Positions 33,206 through 42,421 of a DNA stretch of 64,000 nt are shown here, one piece after another. The notes below the pieces were generated by a model, which saw only the letters and a program-made list of their open reading frames with translations, was not told the origin of the DNA and made no database searches. Source of the DNA: Actinocatenispora sera (GTDB taxonomy: Bacteria > Actinomycetota > Actinomycetes > Mycobacteriales > Micromonosporaceae); NCBI RefSeq assembly GCF_018324685.1, contig NZ_AP023354.1, forward strand, positions 4,216,001 through 4,280,000. Direction: 5' to 3'. Both the position numbers and the translations under genes were made by a program. Within the stretch, counting starts at the first letter, position 1. Every line of letters starts with the position of its first letter.

Positions 33206-35677
33206 TCACCTCCGGCGCGGGTTGGTACGGCGAGTCGCCGGTGCGGTGGTCGGGTCCGCCGGCCACGGGTGCCGCGGGTAGCGTCCGCGTAGCTCGGCCC
33301 GTACCGCCGGATAGCCGGTTCGCCAGAAGGACGCCAGGTCGCTCGTCACCGCGGTCGGGCGGCCGGCGGGGGACAGCAGGTGCAGCGTCAGCGGTACCCG
33401 CCCGGCAGCGATGCGCGGGGTCTCCGCCGCGCCGAACATCTCCTGTACCTTCACCGCGAGTACCGGCGCGGCCGGATCGGTGTAGTCGACCCGGATCGCC
33501 GAGCCGCTGGGCACCGCGACCCGCTCCGGCGCGAGCCGGTCCAGCTCGGCGGTCTGGCGCCAGTCGAGCAGCCGGCGCAGCGCGGCACCGGCGTCGACGC
33601 GGGCCAGGTCGGCCCGGCGGCGGGCCCGAGCCAGTTCGGGACCCAGCCACCGGTCCGGGTCGGCGACCAGCCCGGCGTCCGAGACGTCCGGCCACGGCGC
33701 GCCGAACACGGTGCGGCAGAAGGCGATCCGGTCCCGCAGCGCGGTGCCTCCCGGGCCGAACCGGAGCAGTTGCGGTCCCTCTGCGCGCAGGCCGGCGAGC
33801 AGCGCGTCGTGCACGGCGGTGGGGTCCGGGTGCCGGATCGGCCGGACCGACAGCGGGATGGCGCCGAGCCGCTCGGTCCGTTCGGCGCGCACATCGCCGT
33901 CGTACCAGCCGATCCGCTGTTCGGTGTGTCGCAGCGCGGCGCCGATCTCGGCGGCGGTGTCCGCGTCGATCGCCGCGGCGAGGCGGATCCGGGCGGCGGC
34001 CCGGCCGACCGGGCGGTCCGCGACGGCGATCGCCAGCCACTCGGCGCCGTGCAGTCCCGAGCCCGGCGACAGCTGCGCCTCGGTACCGCCGGCCATCAGG
34101 TAGCTGCCCGTCTCGCCGTCTCGTCGCCGGGCGATCCGTTCCGGGAACGCCAGTGCCGCAACGACTCCGGCCGCGGCCTCGGCGCTGACGCCGGTGTCCG
34201 GGTGGCGCGGCGCGGCCCGCTGCAACCGGTGCGCCTCGGCCCGCCAGCCGGACGCGCGCCGGTCCCGCTCGACCGCTCGGCGGGCGGCGGCCAGGTCGTC
34301 GCCTCCGGCGCTGTCCGGCTCGGCCAGCAGCGCCACCAGCTCCGCGGTACGCCGGCTGCCCAGTCGCGGCGCGCCGTCGAGCAGCGCCCGGGCCAGCCGC
34401 GGGTGGGTACCGGCGGCGGCGAGCGCACGGCCCCGGTCGGTCACCCGGCCCTGCGGGTCGACGGCGCCGAGCGCGAGGAGCGTCTCGGTGGCCACCGCCA
34501 TCGCACCGGCCGGTGGCGGCTCGGGCAGCGCCAGGCCGGTCCCGTCCGGCCGCCCCCAGCAGGCCAGGTCCAGCGCGAACGAGGTGAGATCGGCGACCGC
34601 GATCTCCGGCTCCGGCCGGGCCGGCAGCCGCTCGTGCTGCGCCGCCGACCAGCACCGGTAGACGGTACCCGGGCCCTGGCGCCCGGCCCGGCCCGCCCGC
34701 TGCTCGGCGGCGGCGCGAGACACCGGTACGGTCGCGAGCGAGCCGAGGCCGCGGGCCAGGTCCACCCGGGGCACCCGGGCCAGGCCGGCGTCGACGACGA
34801 CCCGTACCCCCGGGACGGTCAGGCTGCTCTCGGCGACCGAGGTGGTGAGCACCACGCGACGGTGGCCGGAACCACCCCGCAGCACCGCATCCTGGGCCGC
34901 CGCCGGGAGCCGCCCGTGCAGCTCCGCCACCTCGGCATCCACAGTGGACAGTGCGGAGTGGACGGTGCGGATCTCACCGGTACCGGGCAGGAACACCAGC
35001 ACGTCGCCGGTGGTCTCGGCCAGCGCCCGGCGCACCGTGGCCGCCACGTGCGAGAGCAGGGCCGGATCGACCCGCAGCCCGAGCGGCGGCCGGACCGGTG
35101 CCGGCGGCGGGCACCATACCGGGGTCACCGGATGCAGCGCCGCCGACGCGGTCACCACCGGTGCGGACAGCGCCGAGCGCAGCGCCGGTACGTCCGCGGT
35201 GGCCGAGGTGGCGAGCAGCCACAGATCCTCGCGCAGCACGGCCCGCACGTCGGTGGTGAACGCCAGCGCCAGGTCCGAATCGACGGCCCGTTCGTGGCAC
35301 TCGTCCAGGATCACCGCGGCGACGCCGGGCAGCTCCTCGTCGCGCAGCAGCCGGCGTACCAGCAGGCCGGTGGTGACCACCTCGACCCGGGTCCGAGCCG
35401 AGACCCGGCGCTCGCCGCGCACCGCGTACCCGATCCGATCGCCGACCGGCTCGCCCAGCAGGTCGGCCATCCGCCGGGCCGCGGCCCGGGTCGCCACCCG
35501 GCGCGGTTCGGCCACCACGACCCGACCCTCGAGAGCGTCCGCCAGCGCCAGCGGCGCCAGCGTGGTCTTGCCGGTGCCGGGCGGCGCCACCAGCACCGCG
35601 CTCCCGGCCGCTCGCAGCGTGTCGGTCAGCTCGCGAAGCACCGACCGGATCGGCAGGTCGGGCTCGGCGGGCAGCAT
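33206..35677 (-). CDS. hrpB: ATP-dependent helicase HrpB
   Basis: A DEAH-group superfamily 2 helicase of 823 residues, the standard HrpB length. Walker A is APPGTGKTTLAPLAL and motif II is LDECHERAVDSDLAL (DECH rather than DEAH, a known variation). Motif III SATAD and motif VI AAAEQRAGRAGRQGPGTVYR are present. The C-terminal HrpB domain follows from about residue 480, ending in LLSPAGRPTAVTSDLASFW. The RNA or DNA role in actinobacteria is not established. The start at ATG 35677 lacks a strong ribosome binding site. Confidence 0.93.
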   Translation of the reverse strand: MLPAEPDLPIRSVLRELTDTLRAAGSAVLVAPPGTGKTTLAPLALADALEGRVVVAEPRRVATRAAARRMADLLGEPVGDRIGYAVRGERRVSARTRVEVVTTGLLVRRLLRDEELPGVAAVILDECHERAVDSDLALAFTTDVRAVLREDLWLLATSATADVPALRSALSAPVVTASAALHPVTPVWCPPPAPVRPPLGLRVDPALLSHVAATVRRALAETTGDVLVFLPGTGEIRTVHSALSTVDAEVAELHGRLPAAAQDAVLRGGSGHRRVVLTTSVAESSLTVPGVRVVVDAGLARVPRVDLARGLGSLATVPVSRAAAEQRAGRAGRQGPGTVYRCWSAAQHERLPARPEPEIAVADLTSFALDLACWGRPDGTGLALPEPPPAGAMAVATETLLALGAVDPQGRVTDRGRALAAAGTHPRLARALLDGAPRLGSRRTAELVALLAEPDSAGGDDLAAARRAVERDRRASGWRAEAHRLQRAAPRHPDTGVSAEAAAGVVAALAFPERIARRRDGETGSYLMAGGTEAQLSPGSGLHGAEWLAIAVADRPVGRAAARIRLAAAIDADTAAEIGAALRHTEQRIGWYDGDVRAERTERLGAIPLSVRPIRHPDPTAVHDALLAGLRAEGPQLLRFGPGGTALRDRIAFCRTVFGAPWPDVSDAGLVADPDRWLGPELARARRRADLARVDAGAALRRLLDWRQTAELDRLAPERVAVPSGSAIRVDYTDPAAPVLAVKVQEMFGAAETPRIAAGRVPLTLHLLSPAGRPTAVTSDLASFWRTGYPAVRAELRGRYPRHPWPADPTTAPATRRTNPRRR

Positions 35678-35766
35678 CCGGCCAGTCTGCCGCACCGCCC
35701 GCCGGACAGGCGGGGTCGGGGGCCGGCGCGAGGTTTGCCCCCGGCGCTCTCGGGAACCATCAAGGT

Positions 35767-36024
35767 ATGACGCGGCCACGGGGCGATCTGCCGTTCGGGC
35801 CGCCGGCACACAGTGCCTTGAACCTGCGCCTGGCGTTGGCGCTGTTCGGGTTCGTCGTCGCCGGTGGCGCGGCGGTCGCCGCCTTCGTACTGGGCCGGGT
35901 ACTGCCCGGCGTGGTCCTCGCCGCCGTCGCGGTCGTTGCCCTCGGCAACGCCGCCTGGGTGCAGTACCGGCGCCGCCAGCGCCGCCGCGCCGAGCACGGC
36001 AAGCGCCACTCGCTGTTCGAGTAA
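35767..36024 (+). CDS. Small DUF6343-like membrane protein
   Basis: An 85-residue protein with the pattern PPAHSALNLRLALALFGFVV, a second hydrophobic segment VVLAAVAVVALGNAAWVQ and a highly basic C-terminus (YRRRQRRRAEHGKRHS). This fits the small two-helix DUF6343 proteins of actinomycetes. The function is unknown. It is divergent from hrpB across 89 bp and convergent with the CapA-like gene. AAGG stands just before the ATG. Confidence 0.7.
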   Translation: MTRPRGDLPFGPPAHSALNLRLALALFGFVVAGGAAVAAFVLGRVLPGVVLAAVAVVALGNAAWVQYRRRQRRRAEHGKRHSLFE

Positions 36025-36039
36025 CCGAGCCTGGCGCGA

Positions 36040-37263
36040 TCAGGCCAGCGGCACGTGCGCGCCGAGCGCGTTCACCGCGGCGCCGATCCGGTCGTACTCG
36101 CGCTGGTAGACCGAGCGTCGCGCGGCCGGCGGGTGACCGGCCAGCGCGGTGGACAGGGTGACCAGCCGGATCTTCGGGGAGATGTCCACCCAGGTCGGCA
36201 CCGCGTCGACGTGGCTGACCCGCCAGTGACCGTCGGCCGACTCGGTGAACGTCAGCCGCGGCATCACACCCTCCCGGCTGGCCGCGATCGGGTCCTCGTG
36301 CCGGGCGATCTCGTTGCCCATCCCGTACACGACCCACTTGCCGCCGATGCGCTGGAACGGTTGCACCACATGGGCGTGGCAGCCGAGGATCGCGTCCACG
36401 TCGGGCGAGGCGAGCAGGGTACGGGCCTGGGCGCGCTGCTCGTCGGTCGGCTGCTGCCGGTACTCGGTGCCCCAGTGCAGCGACAGCAGCACGATGTCGG
36501 CGCCGGCGGCCCGGGCGGCGTGCGCGGCGGTCAGGATCCGGTGCACGTCGGTGATGTTCACCAACCACGGCTGTCCGGCCGGTAGCGACAGGCCGGTGTT
36601 GAGCCCGAACGTGTACGACAGGTCCGCGATGCGCACCCCGGGCACGTCGATCAGGTCGGTGCGGGCGGCCTCCCGGGCGCTGCGTGCGGTACCGGCGTGG
36701 TGCAGGTGCGCGGCGTCCAGTGCGGCGAGCGTGTCGCGCACGCCCGCGCTGCCCTGGTCGTACGAGTGGTTCGAGGCGGTGGAGCAGTCGTCGAACCCGG
36801 TGGCCCGTACCGCGTCGAGCACCTGCGGCGGGGCGGCGAACCGGGGCCAGCCCCGCGGCGCGGCGCCGGGGCCGGCGAGCGGCGTCTCCAGGTGGCAGAT
36901 CGCGAGATCCGCCCCGGACACGGCCGGGCGTACCCCGGCGAAGATGTCGCGGAAGTCCATCCGGCCGTGCCCGTCGGCGCGGGCCTGCTGCCACACCGGC
37001 GGGTGGACCAGCACGTCACCGGCGCCGAGCACGGTGACCTGGCGCGGGCCGGAGGGAGAGGGCTGCGCGGCGGAGCGTGCCGGTGAGGAGGCGGCGGGGG
37101 AGACCGTCCGCGGCCCGTCCGCCGCGCAACCCGCGGCGGCGATGACCACCACCGCCGCCGCAGCAGCGACGATCGTGCAGCTGCGCTGCCAGGTCCGGCG
37201 CGCCCGGCTGGCCCCGGTCGGGACCGCACCCCGCAGGGCGGCAGTCCAGGCGCGTCGCGACAT
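36040..37263 (-). CDS. CapA-family metallophosphatase-like lipoprotein
   Basis: The 407-residue protein shows the CapA (PGA_cap) calcineurin-like fold: VTVLGAGDVLVHP, ICHLETPLAGPG, CSTASNHSYDQGSAG, LLSLHWGTEY, LGCHAHVVQPFQRIG and VYGMGNEIA. The N-terminus has a basic stretch and a hydrophobic segment ending IAAAGC, so it is probably an exported lipoprotein. The family includes capsule-biosynthesis proteins, but many members are isolated phosphoesterases, as here, without other cap genes. Start is ATG 37263. Confidence 0.85.
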   Translation of the reverse strand: MSRRAWTAALRGAVPTGASRARRTWQRSCTIVAAAAAVVVIAAAGCAADGPRTVSPAASSPARSAAQPSPSGPRQVTVLGAGDVLVHPPVWQQARADGHGRMDFRDIFAGVRPAVSGADLAICHLETPLAGPGAAPRGWPRFAAPPQVLDAVRATGFDDCSTASNHSYDQGSAGVRDTLAALDAAHLHHAGTARSAREAARTDLIDVPGVRIADLSYTFGLNTGLSLPAGQPWLVNITDVHRILTAAHAARAAGADIVLLSLHWGTEYRQQPTDEQRAQARTLLASPDVDAILGCHAHVVQPFQRIGGKWVVYGMGNEIARHEDPIAASREGVMPRLTFTESADGHWRVSHVDAVPTWVDISPKIRLVTLSTALAGHPPAARRSVYQREYDRIGAAVNALGAHVPLA

Positions 37264-37504
37264 CGGCCAACCGTACCGACACCATTGCCGCGCCGCGGCG
37301 ATTCGGTGATTTTCCCCGCAGCCGGATCCTGGGAAGCACGTCCACCCCGCGCGGCACCCTGGGTAGGGTCGCCGCAGACATCGACGTCTGGAGCGCAACG
37401 AGGCAGGCTCACCGAGCCCGCCCCGACACCGACCGCAGGCAGGACGACTCGGCGTCGACGGGGGTCGCGGCACCTCCGGCCACGCCGGCGAAAGGCGCGA
37501 CGAG

Positions 37505-38944
37505 ATGAGCGAGCAAGCCAACATCGGGGTGACCGGCCTGGCCGTGATGGGGCGAAACCTGGCCCGCAACCTGGCCCGGCACGGACACACGGTGGCCCTG
37601 CACAACCGGCACCAGCAACGCACCGACGACCTGGTGTCGCAGTTCGGCGACGAGGGGACCTTCGTCCCGACCGGCTCGGCGGCGGAGTTCGTCGCCGCGC
37701 TGGAGCGGCCGCGCAAGCTGATCGTGATGGTCAAGGCGGGTGGGCCGACCGACGCGGTCATCGACGAGTTCACCCCGCTGCTGGACGAGGGCGACATGAT
37801 CGTCGACGGCGGCAACGCGCACTTCGCCGACACCCGGCGCCGGGAGAAGGCGCTGCGCGAGCAGGGCCTGCACTTCGTCGGTACCGGCGTGTCCGGCGGG
37901 GAGGAGGGTGCGCTGCACGGCCCGAGCATCATGCCCGGCGGATCGAAGCAGGCGTACGCGTCGCTCGGGCCGATCCTGACCGACATCGCCGCCGACGTGG
38001 ACGGCACCCCGTGCTGCACGCACATCGGACCGGACGGCGCCGGCCACTTCGTCAAGATGGTGCACAACGGCATCGAGTACGCCGACATGCAGCTGATCGC
38101 CGAGGCCTACGACCTGCTGCGGCACGCGCTCGGGCTGGAACCGGCGCAGATCGCGGACATCTTCCGCGACTGGAACACCGGCCGGCTCGACTCGTACCTG
38201 ATCGAGATCACCGCGCAGGTGCTCGGGCACGTCGACGCGGCGACCGGCAAGCCGTTCGTCGACGTGGTGGTCGACCAGGCGGAGCAGAAGGGTACCGGCC
38301 GCTGGACCGTGCAGACCGCGCTGGAGCTGGGCGTGCCGACCACCGGCATCGCCGAGGCGGTGTTCGCCCGGTCGCTGTCCGGCGGTGCGGCGCTGCGCGA
38401 GGCGGCCCGCGGGCTGCCCGGCCCGGTCCGCGCGCCGATCACCGGCGCCGCCGCCGAGACGCTGGCCGCCGACATCGAGCAGGCGCTGTACGCCTCCAAG
38501 GTGGTCGCGTACGCGCAGGGCTTCAACGAGATCCAGGCCGGCGCGGCGGAGTACGACTGGCCGATCGACCTGGGCGCGGTGGCCACCATCTGGCGTGGCG
38601 GCTGCATCATCCGGGCCGCGTTCCTGGACGATATCCGCGCCGCGTACGCGAAGGACCCGGCGCTGCCGACGCTGCTGACCGACGGCGGCTTCGCCGAGGC
38701 GGTACGCGACGCGCAGGACTCCTGGCGGTCCGTGGTCGCCGCCGCGGCCCGGCTCGGCATCCCGGCGCCCGGTTTCTCCTCCGCCCTGTCGTACTACGAC
38801 GCTCTGCGGGCGCAGCGGCTGCCCGCCGCGCTGGTGCAGGGCCAGCGGGACTACTTTGGGGCGCATACCTACCAGCGGGTCGACCGCCCGGGCACCTTCC
38901 ATACCGAGTGGGCCACCCGCGACGCAGCGGAACACGAGGTGTAG
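37505..38944 (+). CDS. gndA: NADP-dependent 6-phosphogluconate dehydrogenase
   Basis: Oxidative decarboxylation of 6-phosphogluconate to ribulose 5-phosphate in the pentose phosphate pathway. The 479 residues match the long (about 470) form. Motifs: IGVTGLAVMGRNLARNLA, MIVDGGNAHFADTRRREK, GVSGGEEGALHGPSIMPGG, catalytic HFVKMVHNGIEYADMQLIAE, and the C-terminal AQRDYFGAHTYQRVD-like end (GQRDYFGAHTYQR). It is followed after 3 nt by a dienelactone-hydrolase-type gene, so they are probably co-transcribed. Confidence 0.95.
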   Translation: MSEQANIGVTGLAVMGRNLARNLARHGHTVALHNRHQQRTDDLVSQFGDEGTFVPTGSAAEFVAALERPRKLIVMVKAGGPTDAVIDEFTPLLDEGDMIVDGGNAHFADTRRREKALREQGLHFVGTGVSGGEEGALHGPSIMPGGSKQAYASLGPILTDIAADVDGTPCCTHIGPDGAGHFVKMVHNGIEYADMQLIAEAYDLLRHALGLEPAQIADIFRDWNTGRLDSYLIEITAQVLGHVDAATGKPFVDVVVDQAEQKGTGRWTVQTALELGVPTTGIAEAVFARSLSGGAALREAARGLPGPVRAPITGAAAETLAADIEQALYASKVVAYAQGFNEIQAGAAEYDWPIDLGAVATIWRGGCIIRAAFLDDIRAAYAKDPALPTLLTDGGFAEAVRDAQDSWRSVVAAAARLGIPAPGFSSALSYYDALRAQRLPAALVQGQRDYFGAHTYQRVDRPGTFHTEWATRDAAEHEV

Positions 38945-38947
38945 CAG

Positions 38948-39691
38948 TTGAGCTACGACGCAATCCAGGCGGAGACCGTCACCATCGGCGGTGACGGCGG
39001 TGACCGGATCGAGGCGTACCAGGCGCGCCCGCTCGGCCCCGGCCCGTTCGGCGCCGTGGTGGTGATCCACCACCTGCCCGGGTACGACCGGGAGACCAAG
39101 GAGACGGTGCGCCGGTTCGCCACCGAGGGCTACCTCGCGGTCTGCCCGAACCTGTACTCGCGGCAGGGCGCCGGGCTGTCCCACGAGGAGGCGGCGAAGC
39201 TGGTCCGCGAGGACGGCGGGATCTCCGACGAGCAGCTGATCGGCGATGTCGCCGGCGCCGCCGCGTACCTGCGCGAGCAGACCAGCAGCAACGGCAAGGT
39301 CGGGTGCATCGGGTTCTGCTCCGGCGGCCGGCAGGCATTCCTTGCCGCGGCCAACGTCGACCTGGACGCCGCGGTGGACTGCTACGGCGCGTTCGTGGTC
39401 GGCAACCCGCCGGAGGGGTCCCCGTTGCGCGCCACCGAGATCCTCGACCAGGCGCCGAACCTGCGCTGCCCGCTGCTGGGCCTGTTCGGCAACGACGACC
39501 AGTATCCGTCCCCCGACCAGGTGGCGACCCTGGAGAAGGAGCTGGCCAGGCTCGGCAAACCGCACGAGTTCCACTCGTACGACGGGGCCGGCCACGCGTT
39601 CTTCTCCGTCGACGGCCCCCGGTACCGGCCGGAGGCGGCGGTGGACGGGTGGTCGAAGATCCTCGACTTCTACGGCCGCCACCTGAGCTGA
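38948..39691 (+). CDS. Dienelactone hydrolase family protein
   Basis: A 247-residue alpha/beta hydrolase: GAVVVIHHLPGYDRETKE, nucleophile Cys in VGCIGFCSGGRQAFLAAA, acid in LGLFGNDDQYPSP and His in YDGAGHAFFS. The Cys nucleophile in a G-x-C-x-G-G context is diagnostic for dienelactone hydrolases. The TTG start at 38948 lies 3 nt after the gnd stop, with GAGGTG at 38937-38942 as ribosome binding site. The substrate is unknown; no chlorocatechol genes are nearby. Confidence 0.87.
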   Translation: MSYDAIQAETVTIGGDGGDRIEAYQARPLGPGPFGAVVVIHHLPGYDRETKETVRRFATEGYLAVCPNLYSRQGAGLSHEEAAKLVREDGGISDEQLIGDVAGAAAYLREQTSSNGKVGCIGFCSGGRQAFLAAANVDLDAAVDCYGAFVVGNPPEGSPLRATEILDQAPNLRCPLLGLFGNDDQYPSPDQVATLEKELARLGKPHEFHSYDGAGHAFFSVDGPRYRPEAAVDGWSKILDFYGRHLS

Positions 39692-39781
39692 CGACGGCGG
39701 CGGGGGTCACCTCGGGGGCGGCGGGGGTCACCTCGGGGTGGTCCCCGCCGCACCGTCTCCGGTGCGGGCGGCGCACCTGGC

Positions 39782-40618
39782 TCAGAGGCCGAACAACGTG
39801 CGCACGATGTCGACGTAGAAGTTGCCCTCGATGTGCCGGAAGATCGCGAACGGCTCGCCCGGGCTGCCCACGAACGGCCGCAGCGTCCACGCCAGTTGGG
39901 TGCCGACGAAGCCGAACACCACGATCCAGACGTACAGCAGCGCCATGCTCGCCTGCCGCTCCGGCGCCGGTGGTACCGGTCGCGCCGGGGCGGCGCCGTT
40001 GGCCGGTGTCGGGGCGCCGGCGGCCGGCAACGCCACGGGCTCCCCGTGGTTCCCGGCGCCGGCCATCGCCGGGACCGGTTGCACCGCAACGGGTTGCCCG
40101 GCGGGCACGGACACGGCCGGTACCCCCACCGGCTGGTTCATCGACCGCATGCCGCCGACGAGGAACTTCAGCCCCACGAACGCGGTGAGCGTCATGATCG
40201 CGACGTTGAGCAGCTTGTAGAAGGAGTAGTGCGGCGCGGTCACCAGGAAGAACAGGCTGATCGGCGCGAACGCCAGGCACAGCGTGGACATCACCGTGAC
40301 CGCGACCGAGACCAGCGCCACCGCCTGCCGGATCGACAGCCGGGCCCCGAAGACCAGGTTGAACAGGTACAGCGTCGGCAGGCAGATCACCAGCGTCACG
40401 AGCAGCAGGATCGGCAGCTTCACCGCGGAGGCGACCGCCTGCAGCGCCCCGTTGGAGGCGCCGAGCACCGCGCCGTACAGGGCGAGGGAGATGGCCGCGG
40501 AGGCCAACAGCTGCCCGATCAGCGGGCCGAGGTCGCGGTCGTCCCGGATCTGCTCCCAGACTCCGGACCGGTCTCGCAGGATGCGCTCGATCACGAGCAG
40601 GCTCTGTGCGGATGCCAT
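39782..40618 (-). CDS. Yip1-like integral membrane protein
   Basis: A 278-residue protein with five helices in the first 160 residues (LLASAAISLALYGAVLG, LPILLLVTLVICLPTLYLF, VALVSVAVTVMSTLCLAFA, ISLFFLVTAP, LLNVAIMTLTAFVGLKFLVG), a Pro/Ala-rich loop (about 175-225) and a last helix (ALLYVWIVVFGFVGTQLAW). The arrangement resembles Yip1/DUF1282-like proteins. The function is unknown. Confidence 0.65.
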   Translation of the reverse strand: MASAQSLLVIERILRDRSGVWEQIRDDRDLGPLIGQLLASAAISLALYGAVLGASNGALQAVASAVKLPILLLVTLVICLPTLYLFNLVFGARLSIRQAVALVSVAVTVMSTLCLAFAPISLFFLVTAPHYSFYKLLNVAIMTLTAFVGLKFLVGGMRSMNQPVGVPAVSVPAGQPVAVQPVPAMAGAGNHGEPVALPAAGAPTPANGAAPARPVPPAPERQASMALLYVWIVVFGFVGTQLAWTLRPFVGSPGEPFAIFRHIEGNFYVDIVRTLFGL

Positions 40619-40677
40619 GGCAGGCTCCTTGCTGCGACGACGTCGAAGTCGCTACACCCTAAAGGACGCAGACAACG

Positions 40678-41337
40678 TCAGTCGGTCCGGTCCCGGTCGC
40701 CACCGGTCAATCGCCGCAGTTCGCTCGCGGTGAGGCCGGCCCGGTCCAGCTCGTCGGACAGCGCGGCGAGCGACGGCGCCGACCCGGACGGCGCGGGCCC
40801 GGTGGACGCCAGCCGTTCCAACCGGCGTACCTCGTCGGCGAGGGCGGCATGCCTGGCCGGATCGGCGCCGCAGTCGGCGGCGGTGGTCACCACCGCCCAC
40901 TCGATCCGGCGCAGCGACGCCTCGTCGAGGGTCTCCGAACCGGCGCGGATCGCGTCGATCGTCTGCTGCGCGGCGAGCAGCAGCGCCGCCGCCGCCGGGT
41001 CGGCGGCGGTCAGCGCGGCGAGTCGGCGGCGGCCGAACAGGACGCCGGCGGACTCGGCCGCGCGCTCGCGGCGCAGGCTGACCGCGCCGCGCACCGCGAC
41101 CAGCCCGGCGACCAGCGCGACGAGCAGCCCGCCGTCGCCGGCCACCGCGCCGAACAGCGGCGACGCGCCGTTCGGCCGGGCGCCGGACAGCAGGATGGCG
41201 AGCCCGCCGATCCCGAACAGCACGGCGACGATCGCGGTCAGCAGCACCGTGGCGGGCTCCGTACCGGCGGCGAGAAGTCGGCGCCGCACCGGGTCGGGCA
41301 CCTGGGGTGCACAGACCGCTCGTGGCCGCCCGGTCAC
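40678..41337 (-). CDS. Two-helix membrane protein, paralogue A
   Basis: A 219-residue protein with start GTG 41337 chosen by alignment to its paralogue at 43883-44518. It shares AVCAPQVPDPVRRRLL at the N-terminus, two hydrophobic segments (VLLTAIVAVLFGIGGLAIL; GGLLVALVAGLVAVRGAV) and the cytosolic helix motif RRIEWAVVTTAADCGADPAR. The family is not one I can name. The pair brackets a TetR-monooxygenase unit, which suggests duplication or a shared function. Confidence 0.7.
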   Translation of the reverse strand: MTGRPRAVCAPQVPDPVRRRLLAAGTEPATVLLTAIVAVLFGIGGLAILLSGARPNGASPLFGAVAGDGGLLVALVAGLVAVRGAVSLRRERAAESAGVLFGRRRLAALTAADPAAAALLLAAQQTIDAIRAGSETLDEASLRRIEWAVVTTAADCGADPARHAALADEVRRLERLASTGPAPSGSAPSLAALSDELDRAGLTASELRRLTGGDRDRTD

Positions 41338-41509
41338 GAGCGTCGCCCCGCGTCGACCCGGGCCGGCGGATGGTCCCGCTGTCTCATGTGCCCTGTCGTA
41401 CCACAGCGGTTCGCTCCCGGCGGGCCCGCCGGGAGCGATGCGGGCGTGCTCGTCGGCGTGGCGGATCGTGGGGCCCACCTGAGGCGAAGAAATTGCCTGA
41501 CTGGAAAAG

Positions 41510-41537
41510 TTGCTTGTCGCGCAAAAATCTGTATGGT
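41510..41537 (+). promoter_or_regulatory. Leaderless-type promoter of the TetR gene
   Basis: TTGCTT (41510-41515) and TATGGT (41532-41537), 16 nt apart, stand so that transcription would begin about 7 nt after the -10 box, at or next to the ATG at 41544. TTGC and GCAA arms around TTGTCGC (41510-41524) could be a TetR operator half-pair. Confidence 0.55.
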
Positions 41538-41543
41538 GGGTGC

Positions 41544-42173
41544 ATGGCAGCCGACCCGAGCGGCCTGCGGGCTCGCAAGAAGGAACAGACGCGCATCGCG
41601 CTGAGCTGGGCCACGATCCGGCTCGCCGTCGATCGCGGCCTGGCCAACGTCCGGGTGGAGGACATCGCCGCCGAGGTCGGCGTGTCGCCACGCACGTTCA
41701 ACAACTACTTCGCCAGCAAGGGCGAGGCGATCGCCGACCGGGAACTGGAACGGTTCCGGCAGTTCGCCGACGCACTGCGCGGGCGCCCGGCCGACGAGCC
41801 ACTGTGGCCGGCGATCACCGCCGCCGTGCGCGAGCGGTACGCGCTGACCGGTGAGGCCGGCGCCGACGAGGAGGCCGACGAGACCGCCCGGCAGCGGTGG
41901 GTCGAGGGGGTGCGGCTGATGATCGCCGAGCCGGCCGTGCAGCGCGACCTGGCCGCCGCGTCCGCCGCCGCGGAGCAGCAACTCGCCGCGGCCGTCGCCG
42001 CCCGCACCGGTACCGACCCGGACCGCGACATGTTCCCGCGACTGGTCGCCGGCACGGTCGGGGTCGTGCTCGGCACCGCTCGGCAGCAGTGGCTGCGCGA
42101 CCAGTCGGTGCCGATCGCCGACCTGATCGCCGACGCGCTGGCGCAGGTCGCCAACGGCCTCGGTTCCCCCTGA
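41544..42173 (+). CDS. TetR-family transcriptional regulator
   Basis: A 209-residue regulator with N-terminal HTH (TRIALSWATIRLAVDRGLAN, VRVEDIAAEVGVSPRTFNNYF), and a variable C-terminal ligand domain. The HTH ending PRTFNNYFASKGEAIADREL is the type seen in actinomycete AcrR-like regulators. ATG 44 nt-free leader: it probably starts at the mRNA 5' end. The next gene on the same strand is a flavin monooxygenase, its likely target. Confidence 0.9.
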   Translation: MAADPSGLRARKKEQTRIALSWATIRLAVDRGLANVRVEDIAAEVGVSPRTFNNYFASKGEAIADRELERFRQFADALRGRPADEPLWPAITAAVRERYALTGEAGADEEADETARQRWVEGVRLMIAEPAVQRDLAAASAAAEQQLAAAVAARTGTDPDRDMFPRLVAGTVGVVLGTARQQWLRDQSVPIADLIADALAQVANGLGSP

Positions 42174-42234
42174 CCAACCCGGGCGCTCGCGCCGAACCGG
42201 GCGGGCCCGCTCGTGCCGACCCGGGCGCAGCGGC

Positions 42235-42296
42235 CGACCCGCCGCCCGACCGACCCGCCGCCCGACCGACCTCGAACCCACCGACCTCGAACCCAC
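42235..42296. repeat. Two short tandem duplications in the TetR-monooxygenase spacer
   Basis: A 16-bp unit CGACCCGCCGCCCGAC occurs twice in tandem (42235-42266), followed directly by a 15-bp unit CGACCTCGAACCCAC twice in tandem (42267-42296). They lie in the 248-bp spacer, which otherwise shows no gene. They probably reflect replication slippage. Confidence 0.85.
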
Positions 42297-42421
42297 CGAC
42301 CGACCCCGACATCGACCCGCTCGACGCCCGCCCACCGGGCCGCGCATCGACCGTGCCGCAACACATCCATGCCACTCGTGGCCCGCCCGGGCCGCGCGCT
42401 CGATCCTGCTCGGAGGAAATC

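Noticed and set aside
35300-35345. DECH instead of DEAH in HrpB as a defect
   Set aside because: HrpB-type helicases tolerate this position; the rest of the motifs are intact.
36040-37263. Capsule biosynthesis locus
   Set aside because: CapA-like gene stands alone without capB, capC or export genes.
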